From positions 1 to 5,313 of the forward strand of contig JAAYRN010000144.1 in the NCBI GenBank assembly GCA_012518765.1: 5,313 bases of DNA, written 5' to 3'. Shown here one piece after another: positions 1-5,313 of this stretch. Source of the DNA: Bacteroidales bacterium. GTDB lineage: Bacteria > Bacteroidota > Bacteroidia > Bacteroidales > WCHB1-69. The number at the start of each line of letters is the position of its first letter. Position 1 is the stretch's first letter. The position numbers were made by a program, and so were the translations under genes. A model generated the notes under the pieces. It worked only from the letters and a program-made list of their open reading frames with translations, was not told where the DNA came from and searched no databases.

Positions 1-111
1 AGTTAGTTTTTGTTTCTATAAAAAAAGTTTGAAATTAACATCTCATAAAGTCATATTTATAAAAAATATTGATTATTTTTGCTAAAAAATAAATTTTAAA
101 ATATAGACAAT
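1..111. other. AT-rich leader upstream of the NfeD-like gene
   Basis: This stretch is almost entirely A/T and holds no convincing gene. One plus-strand frame stays open from base 2 to a TAA at 82-84, giving about 27 codons. Its composition looks like non-coding DNA, so I do not call it the tail of an upstream gene. It contains the candidate -7 element at 74-81 and a perfect 10-base A/T palindrome, ATTTTAAAAT, at 93-102. The bases just before the ATG at 112 contain no Shine-Dalgarno sequence. Confidence 0.6.
74..81 (+). promoter_or_regulatory. Candidate Bacteroidota -7 promoter element
   Basis: TATTTTTG matches the Bacteroidota -7 consensus TAnnTTTG exactly. It lies 30 bases before the ATG at 112, which would give a leader of roughly 25 nt. 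No TTTG-like -33 element is visible at the usual spacing upstream. The same 9-base word, TATTTTTGC, occurs at the inferred promoters of the other two transcription units in the window. In DNA this AT-rich a chance match is possible. Confidence 0.45.
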
Positions 112-687
112 ATGGAAGCATGGTGGACAGCTATGGATATAATGACAAAAACAGTTTGGGTAGTAGCCATAATTACCAGTTTGATTTTTGTTATTCAAAT
201 GATTATGACTTTTGTTGGCATGGATTCTAATGCCGATTTTTCAGGCGAAGTAGGCGATACTTCTATGGGTGATGCCGGTTCATTTCCCTTTCAGTTATTC
301 ACTTTCCGAAATTTTATTAACTTTTTCTTGGGTTTTAGCTGGTCTTATATCGTTTTTTACGATTTAGTAAGCAGCGTAGCTTGGGTAATTGTAATTTCTG
401 TTTTTGTAGGATTGTTAGTGGTTGCAGGTGTGATGATGATTTTTTATAGCATGAGCCGCATGACTGAAAGTGGAAATATTCATATCGAGCAAACGATAGG
501 TTCAACAGCCCACGTTTACATTCCCATACCCGGCAACAGGGAAGGAAGAGGAAAAATTCAATTGAGCATTCAAAGTAGTGTAAGAGAGTACGATGCCATT
601 ACCGCTGGTGAAGCCTTGAAAACGGGTAATATCGTAAAAGTAATTGAAGTAGTAGAAGGAAGCATTTTATTAGTAGAAAAAATATAA
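112..687 (+). CDS. NfeD/YqiJ-like membrane protein with C-terminal OB-like domain
   Basis: A 191-residue membrane protein. Hydrophobic segments lie at about residues 14-37, 63-83 and 89-112, separated by a polar Gly/Asp/Ser-rich loop (38-58). The C-terminal part, about 123-191, is soluble and beta-rich. It runs from IGSTAHVYIPIPGNREG through a GKIQLSI strand to a final VKVIEVVEGSILLVEKI, as expected of the OB-fold domain of NfeD-family proteins. It has no ClpP-like protease domain, so the 'serine protease' label sometimes given to relatives would be wrong. The length is close to short partners such as YuaF of Bacillus and YqiJ of E. coli. NfeD-type proteins are known to be encoded beside flotillins and to work with them in membrane microdomains; the flotillin starts 21 bases downstream here, which supports that role. 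The ATG at 112 is chosen because it precedes the first membrane segment and follows the candidate promoter; Met8 is an alternative start. Confidence 0.8.
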   Translation: MEAWWTAMDIMTKTVWVVAIITSLIFVIQMIMTFVGMDSNADFSGEVGDTSMGDAGSFPFQLFTFRNFINFFLGFSWSYIVFYDLVSSVAWVIVISVFVGLLVVAGVMMIFYSMSRMTESGNIHIEQTIGSTAHVYIPIPGNREGRGKIQLSIQSSVREYDAITAGEALKTGNIVKVIEVVEGSILLVEKI

Positions 688-708
688 ATAATTTTAAATT
701 AAAATATT
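688..708. other. A/T-only spacer between NfeD-like gene and flotillin
   Basis: All 21 bases of this spacer are A or T. They include an inverted repeat, ATTTTAA-A-TTAAAAT (691-705), whose single-base centre is too short for a stable RNA hairpin. There is no Shine-Dalgarno sequence, so flotillin translation probably relies on an unstructured A/U-rich leader, as is usual in Bacteroidota. Nothing here looks like a terminator, and the two genes are probably cotranscribed. Confidence 0.5.
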
Positions 709-2172
709 ATGAGTAGTATTATTGTGTTGATATTTGTGATTGTAGCTGTGTTTTTTATAACATTTGCTGCTATTTTAAGTCGTTATAAACGCTGTCCATC
801 CGACAAAATATTGGTAGTATATGGAAAAACAGGACGTAATGCCAGTGGCGGACATAGTTCGGGAAAATGTATACACGGAGGAGCGGCTTTTATTTGGCCT
901 GTATTTCAAAATTATGCCTTTTTAGATTTGACGCCCATTTCCATAGAGTGCAATTTAACCAATGCCTTGAGCCGTCAAAACATACGTGTAGATGTGCCCT
1001 GCCGTTTTACAGTGGGTATTTCTACAGACCCTGAAAATATGACCAATGCAGCCGAACGTTTGTTGGGATTGCGTATGGAACAAATTCAAGAATTAGCAAA
1101 GGATATTCTTTTCGGGCAATTACGTTTGGTAATAGCTACCATGGATATAGAGGAAATTAATGCCGACAGGGATAAGTTTTTAATTAACATCAGTCAAAAC
1201 GTAGAATTGGAAATGCGTAAAATAGGTTTAAAACTTATTAACGTCAATGTTACTGATATTCGTGATGAGTCGGGTTATATTGAAGCCTTGGGAAAAGAAG
1301 CAGCAGCCAAAGCCATCAACGAAGCCAAGAAAAGCGTAGCCGAACAGGAACGTTTTGGAGAAATAGGAAAAGCCGAGGCTTACAGAGACAAGGACATACG
1401 TATTGCTGAAACTGAAAGAGATACGCGTATACGTACTGCCGATGCCAATGCTACGGCTGTTTCGGGTGAAAATCAGGCTAAAATTGTGATTGCCAATTCC
1501 GATTCCGAGCGTAGAGAGCGAGAAGCCGAAGCCATGAAAAAAGCGGTTGCAGCTGAAAAAGTACAACAAGCTAAAGCATTACAAGAGGCTTACGAGGCAG
1601 AACGTCAAGCTGAAATGTCGCGTGCAGACAGAGAAAAAGCAACTCAAACTGCAAACATCGTTGTAAAAGCTGAAATTGAAAAAGAAAAAGCCATCATCGA
1701 TGCCGAAGCCGAAGCCGAAATGTTTCGCAGGAGAGCAAGGGGAGAAGCCGATGCTATTTTTGCTAAGATGGAAGCCGAAGGTAAGGGAATGTATGAAATC
1801 TTATCGAAACAAGCCGATGGATACAGGCAATTGGTGCAAGCTGCTGGAGGCGATACCCGCAATGCAGTAACGTATTTGATAGCAGAAAAACTTCCCGAAT
1901 TAGTTAGAACTCAGGTAGAAGCTATTAAAAACTTGAAAATAGACAAGATAATGGTTTGGGACGGAAACAATGCCAAAGGTGAAAAAACAACCACCGCTAA
2001 TTTTGTATCTGGATTGATGGGTTCTGTTCCCCCTCTTAACGATTTATTTAATATGGCAGGTATGAAATTACCCGATTATTTGGGCAAAGAACCGGAAGAA
2101 AAAATAATAGAAGCAGAGGAAGTTGAGAAAAAAGAAGAAGTAAAGGAAAAGAAAGAGGAGGATAAAAAATAA
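709..2172 (+). CDS. Flotillin family protein (SPFH domain)
   Basis: A 487-residue membrane scaffold protein. One N-terminal hydrophobic segment (about residues 3-23) is followed by RYKRCPSDKILVVYGKTG, the typical start of a flotillin SPFH/band-7 domain, which extends to about 190. Residues 190-375 are a long charged Ala/Glu/Lys/Arg-rich region predicted to be coiled coil, with Glu-Ala repeats such as AEAEAEM at 332-338. Residues 380-419 (GDTRNAVTYLIAEKLPELVR through KIMVWDG) match the conserved flotillin C-terminal region. A Gly/Met/Pro-containing hydrophobic stretch follows at about 430-458, and then a Lys/Glu tail at 460-487. Flotillins oligomerise at the membrane and organise microdomains of proteins and lipids. 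The preceding NfeD-like gene is the standard partner. Cys28, just after the membrane segment, might be acylated, but that is speculation. The length fits the family. In bacteria the usual names are FloT or YqiK; I give no symbol because the subtype cannot be fixed by eye. Confidence 0.93.
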   Translation: MSSIIVLIFVIVAVFFITFAAILSRYKRCPSDKILVVYGKTGRNASGGHSSGKCIHGGAAFIWPVFQNYAFLDLTPISIECNLTNALSRQNIRVDVPCRFTVGISTDPENMTNAAERLLGLRMEQIQELAKDILFGQLRLVIATMDIEEINADRDKFLINISQNVELEMRKIGLKLINVNVTDIRDESGYIEALGKEAAAKAINEAKKSVAEQERFGEIGKAEAYRDKDIRIAETERDTRIRTADANATAVSGENQAKIVIANSDSERREREAEAMKKAVAAEKVQQAKALQEAYEAERQAEMSRADREKATQTANIVVKAEIEKEKAIIDAEAEAEMFRRRARGEADAIFAKMEAEGKGMYEILSKQADGYRQLVQAAGGDTRNAVTYLIAEKLPELVRTQVEAIKNLKIDKIMVWDGNNAKGEKTTTANFVSGLMGSVPPLNDLFNMAGMKLPDYLGKEPEEKIIEAEEVEKKEEVKEKKEEDKK

Positions 2173-2178
2173 GCATTT

Positions 2179-3093
2179 ATGTCGTTGAAACTATTTGTCA
2201 TAGGCTGTGGCTCTGCCACACCTGTTGGGCAAAGGATATCCAGTGCATTTGCACTTAAAAAAGCAAGTGAATATTTTTTAATTGATTGCAGCGAAGGAAC
2301 CCAAATGCGATTAAAACCTTTGGGTATTCGTATGAATAAAATTAGTCGAGTATTTATCTCCCATTTACATGGAGATCACTATTTTGGATTGGTTTGCTTG
2401 CTTTCTACCTTGCATTTGTTCGGACGCAAAGAACCCATGCATGTTTACGGACATGCTCCTTTGAAAGATATTATTGATTTACAAATGAAAGCGGGTAATA
2501 CTACCTTGTGTTATCCGCTACATTTTCACGAAATTAAACCCAATCAGGCTACCGTGATTTATGAAGATGAAACCATAGTCGTTTCTACATTTCCTTTGTT
2601 ACACAGTATTCCTACCAATGGATTTTTATTTCAAGAGAAAAAACGTGCCGTAAATATTTCTAAATCTTTTGTCGAAAAATATAAACTTTCCTCAAAAGAA
2701 ATATATCACATAAAAAATGGGAATAATTACACAGATAAGCAAGGAAATATACATTTATTTGAAGATATAACTTCCCCTTCTCCTTACAAACCTAAATCTT
2801 TTGCTTATTGCTCCGATACGGCTTATTATGAAGATATTATTCCTTATGTTAAAGGGGCAGATTTGCTCTATCACGAAACTACTTTTATGGACGATATGAA
2901 AGATGTAGCCTTGGACAAACTGCACGCTACGACATCGGAAGCGGCTACTATAGCCCAAAAAGCAGAGGTAAAACGCTTGCTAATAGGTCATTATTCGGCT
3001 CGCTATTCATCGACAGAACCCATGTTGAACGAGGCTCGAAAAATTTTCCCTCAAACCATTGCAGCCGAAGAGGGTTTGATAATAGATATATAA
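2179..3093 (+). CDS. rnz: Ribonuclease Z (tRNA 3' endonuclease)
   Basis: A 304-residue metallo-beta-lactamase-fold endonuclease, the usual length for a short-form (homodimeric) RNase Z. It cleaves precursor tRNAs just after the discriminator base to make the mature 3' end. The N-terminus MSLKLFVIGCGSATP fits the family and supports the ATG at 2179. Zinc-ligand motifs are all present: HLHGDH at 62-67 (His62, His64, Asp66, His67), His142 in FPLLHS, Asp213 in YCSDTA, and His271 in LIGHYSARY. The HATTSEAA segment at 249-256 supplies the family's second conserved histidine. Asp66 is the expected catalytic aspartate. Two departures are visible: DCSEGTQ (36-42) where most relatives have DCGEGTQ, and an exosite region (about 155-205) without the Gly-Pro motif of Bacillus-type enzymes. 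The gene starts 6 bases after the flotillin stop, so cotranscription is likely. AGAGGAGG at 2154-2161 is too far from the ATG to be a standard ribosome binding site. Confidence 0.95.
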   Translation: MSLKLFVIGCGSATPVGQRISSAFALKKASEYFLIDCSEGTQMRLKPLGIRMNKISRVFISHLHGDHYFGLVCLLSTLHLFGRKEPMHVYGHAPLKDIIDLQMKAGNTTLCYPLHFHEIKPNQATVIYEDETIVVSTFPLLHSIPTNGFLFQEKKRAVNISKSFVEKYKLSSKEIYHIKNGNNYTDKQGNIHLFEDITSPSPYKPKSFAYCSDTAYYEDIIPYVKGADLLYHETTFMDDMKDVALDKLHATTSEAATIAQKAEVKRLLIGHYSARYSSTEPMLNEARKIFPQTIAAEEGLIIDI

Positions 3094-3119
3094 AAAAAAT
3101 TAAGAAGATTTTTCTTTTT
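3092..3119. terminator. Weak possible bidirectional terminator between rnz and the methyltransferase
   Basis: The convergent stop codons are only 6 bases apart. Around them is a 5-base-pair stem, AAGAA (3102-3106) with TTCTT (3112-3116) and a 5-base loop. It is flanked by eight A on the left (3092-3099) and a T run on the right (3115-3119). Read on either strand, the hairpin is followed by U residues. The stem has a single G-C pair and overlaps the last codons of the minus-strand gene, so it would be weak. No better terminator is visible for either transcript. Confidence 0.22.
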
Positions 3120-3660
3120 CCCACGCAATCAGCTGGATTTTCAACTCCTTTCCCCATCGGTAATTGCCTGTTTCTCCGCTTTTTCGTACAATACGATGGC
3201 AGGGAATAAAAAAAGCAATGGGATTGTTGGCGACTGCCGTAGCAACAGCTCTGACCGCTTTTTTGTTGCCGACTTTTTCAGCCAATTCCTCATAAGAAAT
3301 CAAACTTCCGAAAGGAACATCAATCAAGCATTTCCATACGTTGATTTGAAAATCAGTTCCTTCTACATATATTGGAATGGTAGGTGAGTGTGTAAATGAA
3401 AAAATGTTTTTACTTATTTCTTTAATAAACGATGTGTTTTCTTTTATTTCTGCATGTTCCCATTTCTTTTTTAGGTCGCTCAATGCTATATTTTTATCCT
3501 TGGTAAAATACAGCATACATATACGGTTTGATACAGCAGCTATCAAACAATCACCAAAAGGAGAATGTGTAAAGCCATAACAAACAGTAGTTAGAGTTTC
3601 GTTTTTTGCGATATGAGCCTTGTTTTGGCTACACATATCTATTTTATACATTGTTTTCAT
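3100..3660 (-). CDS. Methylated-DNA--[protein]-cysteine S-methyltransferase, Ada C-terminal type
   Basis: A 186-residue suicide repair protein that moves the alkyl group from O6-methylguanine in DNA to its own cysteine. The active site FIPCHRIV is present, with nucleophile Cys154 (codon at 3199-3201) in PCHR (153-156). The DNA-binding region carries the likely arginine finger Arg137 in AVRAVATAVANNP and the GNYRWG turn at 165-170. The N-terminal ribonuclease-H-like domain covers about residues 23-95 (CYGFTHSPFGDCLIAAV onward). RAVA rather than RAVG and the ending near AWEKE resemble the C-terminal half of Ada, but no Ada zinc domain or AraC helix-turn-helix is encoded. The frame stays open upstream to an ATG at 3756. 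I prefer 3660 because the extra 32 residues are unlike the family, would cover both divergent promoters and would leave only 14 bases before the helicase gene; the candidate -7 element ends 21 bases before 3660. An ATG at 3651 is nearly as good. Confidence 0.92.
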   Translation of the reverse strand: MKTMYKIDMCSQNKAHIAKNETLTTVCYGFTHSPFGDCLIAAVSNRICMLYFTKDKNIALSDLKKKWEHAEIKENTSFIKEISKNIFSFTHSPTIPIYVEGTDFQINVWKCLIDVPFGSLISYEELAEKVGNKKAVRAVATAVANNPIAFFIPCHRIVRKSGETGNYRWGKELKIQLIAWEKEKSS

Positions 3661-3681
3661 AGGATGTGATTGTGTTTTTTG

Positions 3682-3689
3682 CAAAAATA
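3682..3689 (-). promoter_or_regulatory. Candidate -7 element for the methyltransferase gene
   Basis: On the minus strand this reads TATTTTTG, an exact match to TAnnTTTG and followed by C as at the other two sites. It ends 21 bases before the ATG at 3660, predicting a leader of about 15 nt. That position favours the start at 3660 (or 3651) over the longer frame. No clear -33 TTTG is visible. Confidence 0.45.
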
Positions 3690-3745
3690 TGATTTTTATC
3701 TGTAATATACTTGAATAAAACGAAGAAAAATACGATAAATTCATG

Positions 3746-3753
3746 TATTTTTG
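3746..3753 (+). promoter_or_regulatory. Candidate -7 element for the helicase gene
   Basis: TATTTTTG matches TAnnTTTG exactly and is followed by C, as at the other sites. It lies 17 bases before the ATG at 3771, predicting a short leader of roughly 10 nt, without a Shine-Dalgarno sequence. No -33 element is evident at the usual distance upstream. Confidence 0.42.
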
Positions 3754-3770
3754 CATTAGAATTTAATGTT

Positions 3771-5313
3771 ATGATTCATACAGACAATAATCCATCGTTT
3801 CTGGTGTATAAATCTTCGGCAGGGTCGGGGAAAACCTATAATTTAGCCAGAGCTTACTTGCATATATGTTTTTCTAATTTTGAGAGTAATCCGTTGACTT
3901 ATAGAAATATATTAGCTATTACATTTACTAATAAAGCGGTAAATGAAATGAAATCTCGTATTTTACTTTTTTTAGAAGAATTGGCAAATGGAAGCAATGC
4001 GACCTTGATGGAAGATTTTAAAAAGGACTTTACAGAAGAAAAAATCAGGCAGAACGCAGCCAAGTTGTTGAAATATATTCATCACGATTATAGTAACTTT
4101 TCAATTTTTACGATAGACAGTTTTTTTCAGCAAATATTGCGTGCCTTTGCCTACGATTTGAATTTGCCGTCGAATCATCAGATTGAATTAAATTCGGATA
4201 TTATTATTAAACATGCCGTGGATATGGTGCTGTCGAAATTGGGAAGAGATGATGAACTTACCGAATTGATAGTGAACTATTCACAGAGTAAAGTGGAGGA
4301 TAGTAAATATTGGCGTATAGACTCCGATTTACAACACATTGCTAAAACTATTTATAGGGATGAAGCGCTTCCTGCCCTTAAAAAAATAGAATTACTTGAA
4401 ATAGAGGATTTTAAATCGATAGTCGAACAGTTAAACAAACGCATAAATATTTGGAACAGCGAAATTAAATCCATTGGGAACAAAGCGGTAGCAACGATTT
4501 ATGAAAATGATTTGTTACCTGATTCTTTTTTTTATAAAAAAAGGGGAATTGGAACTTGGTTTGAAAAAGTAGCGGAAAATGGGATGGGACAAAAACCCAA
4601 TTCTTACGTAGAAAAAACTGTAAACGAAGATATATGGTTTTCAAAAGGAAGCGAACAAGACATTGTAACTAAGATAGATAAGGTTAAACCCGATTTGTTG
4701 AAATTTTACAATGAGATTATAAATTATTCAGATAAATTTCACTCTATATACACCTTGTATTGTGAAATCAGAAAACAAATTTATCCCATAGCTTTGTTGA
4801 ATGAAATCAAAAAAGCCATTACTCAAATTAAAACAGACGACAAAACCTTGCATATTAGCGAAACCAATCATGCTATTTCGCAAGTGGTTCAACATGAGTA
4901 TATTCCTTTTATTTACGAGCGATTGGGCAGTAAGTATAAATATTTCTTTATCGATGAATTTCAAGATACGTCTATTTTGCAGTGGCTGAATATATTACCT
5001 TTGTTTACCGAAGGATTATCTACTGAGGTTAGCAGGGGGGAAACGGGAAAAGCTATTATTTTTGGCGATGCCAAACAGGCTATTTATCGTTTTAGGGAAG
5101 GCGATGTACGTCAGTTTAATAGACTACCAAAAGTGGAGGGAGACGGTTCATCTATTTTAAGAGAAAGAGAAAAGATTTTGGAAGCTAACTATCAACCTAA
5201 ACACTTAAATAAAAACTATCGTTCGAAGCAAGAGGTCGTTACGTTTAATAATGTTTTTTTTAAATACCTGCTTTCGTCCAAATCGGAAGATTCGTATTGC
5301 AGTGAAATGTATA
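3771..5313 (+). CDS. UvrD/RecB/AddA-like superfamily 1 DNA helicase, 3' end cut by window
   Basis: The frame is open from the ATG at 3771 to the window edge, giving 514 codons with no stop. Superfamily 1A helicase motifs appear in order: Walker A SSAGSGKT (15-22), motif Ia TFTNKAVNEMKSRI (51-64), TIDSFFQQILRAFA (from 114), motif II DEFQDTS (395-401), motif III GDAKQAIYRFR (432-442) and motif IV NYRS (482-485). The SSAGSGKT signature and the TIDSFFQQ segment are typical of the AddA/RecB branch rather than UvrD, Rep or PcrA. So is the roughly 270-residue stretch between motifs Ic and II. Bacteroidota relatives are about 1,000-1,150 residues, so about half is visible; motifs V and VI and any C-terminal nuclease domain lie beyond the edge. 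The likely role is ATP-driven unwinding in double-strand-break end resection, usually with an AddB-like nuclease partner. No in-frame ATG precedes 3771 after the upstream promoter. No symbol is given because AddA and RecB cannot be separated on this half. Confidence 0.93.
   Translation, partial: MIHTDNNPSFLVYKSSAGSGKTYNLARAYLHICFSNFESNPLTYRNILAITFTNKAVNEMKSRILLFLEELANGSNATLMEDFKKDFTEEKIRQNAAKLLKYIHHDYSNFSIFTIDSFFQQILRAFAYDLNLPSNHQIELNSDIIIKHAVDMVLSKLGRDDELTELIVNYSQSKVEDSKYWRIDSDLQHIAKTIYRDEALPALKKIELLEIEDFKSIVEQLNKRINIWNSEIKSIGNKAVATIYENDLLPDSFFYKKRGIGTWFEKVAENGMGQKPNSYVEKTVNEDIWFSKGSEQDIVTKIDKVKPDLLKFYNEIINYSDKFHSIYTLYCEIRKQIYPIALLNEIKKAITQIKTDDKTLHISETNHAISQVVQHEYIPFIYERLGSKYKYFFIDEFQDTSILQWLNILPLFTEGLSTEVSRGETGKAIIFGDAKQAIYRFREGDVRQFNRLPKVEGDGSSILREREKILEANYQPKHLNKNYRSKQEVVTFNNVFFKYLLSSKSEDSYCSEMY

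Larger units (their letters stand above)
3661..3770. other. Divergent intergenic region
   Basis: This 110-base AT-rich region separates the start of the minus-strand methyltransferase from the start of the plus-strand helicase. It holds one TAnnTTTG element in each orientation, about 56 bases apart and pointing outward. I see no operator-like palindrome, riboswitch or RNA gene in it. A minus-strand frame remains open through most of it (up to 3756), but the predicted peptide has no resemblance to the methyltransferase family. Confidence 0.6.

Noticed and set aside
2..84. Tail of an upstream gene ending at the TAA at 82-84
   Set aside because: Only about 27 codons of A/T-rich, low-information sequence. 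It would also overlap the candidate promoter at 74-81.
691..705. Inverted repeat as a terminator after the NfeD-like gene
   Set aside because: It is A/T only with a one-base centre, so it cannot form a stable RNA hairpin. It is expected by chance in a pure A/T spacer.
1228..1569. 113-codon minus-strand open frame inside flotillin
   Set aside because: It is the antisense shadow of the repetitive Glu/Ala/Lys coiled-coil codons. The Phe/Ser/Gly-rich product resembles no family.
1644..1870. Open frames on both strands (minus 1644-1862, plus 1676-1870) inside flotillin
   Set aside because: Both are low-complexity shadows of the GCC-GAA repeat codons, and the flotillin frame fully explains this stretch.
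2154..2161. AGAGGAGG as a ribosome binding site for rnz
   Set aside because: It is 17 bases from the ATG, beyond the usual 5-10. It encodes the Lys/Glu tail of flotillin, and no other gene in the window uses such a site.
2755..3157. Minus-strand open frames at 2755-2958 and 2948-3157 over the 3' end of rnz
   Set aside because: They overlap the conserved RNase Z metal-binding codons and encode nothing recognisable.
3196..3580. Plus-strand open frames at 3196-3387 and 3377-3580
   Set aside because: They lie antisense to the methyltransferase, including its PCHR active site, and have no family features.
3661..3756. N-terminal extension of the methyltransferase to the ATG at 3756
   Set aside because: The 32 extra residues are unlike the family, and the extension would place both divergent promoter elements inside coding sequence.
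4728..4989. Short frames on both strands inside the helicase
   Set aside because: They lie within the continuous helicase frame upstream of and across motif II, so they are shadows.
1..5313. CRISPR arrays, tRNA or rRNA genes, insertion sequences, att sites
   Set aside because: I found no regularly spaced repeats, terminal inverted repeats, transposase motifs or tRNA-like cloverleaf sequence in the non-coding stretches.

Overview
The window is AT-rich DNA from a member of the Bacteroidota, probably Bacteroidales-like. Four things point there: start codons with no usable Shine-Dalgarno sequence but A/T-rich leaders, TAnnTTTG-type -7 promoter elements, TAA as every visible stop, and protein types typical of that phylum (an NfeD-like/flotillin pair, a Bacteroidota-style RNase Z and an AddA/RecB-like helicase). 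This placement rests on pattern recognition, not on a search.

Layout. Positions 1-111 are a non-coding leader with a candidate promoter. Three plus-strand genes follow in what looks like one operon: an NfeD/YqiJ-like membrane protein with a C-terminal OB-like domain (112-687), a flotillin (709-2172) and ribonuclease Z (2179-3093). The gaps are 21 and 6 bases. Facing them on the minus strand is an Ada-type O6-methylguanine-DNA methyltransferase (3100-3660), with 6 bases between the two stop codons. A 110-base divergent intergenic region (3661-3770) carries one candidate promoter in each direction. From 3771 a UvrD/RecB/AddA-type helicase reads rightward and is cut by the window edge after 514 codons.

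Function. The left half pairs a membrane-microdomain scaffold (flotillin) with its usual NfeD-like partner; the enzyme that matures tRNA 3' ends is appended to them. The right half is a divergent DNA-repair pair: direct reversal of alkylation damage, and probably double-strand-break end processing. All genes look intact apart from the edge truncation. I see no mobile element, CRISPR array, RNA gene or sign of horizontal transfer, and no clear case for an undescribed system. The best leads are the coupling of RNase Z to the flotillin operon, a 9-base promoter word shared by all three inferred transcription units, and an Ada-like methyltransferase lacking the Ada regulatory domains.
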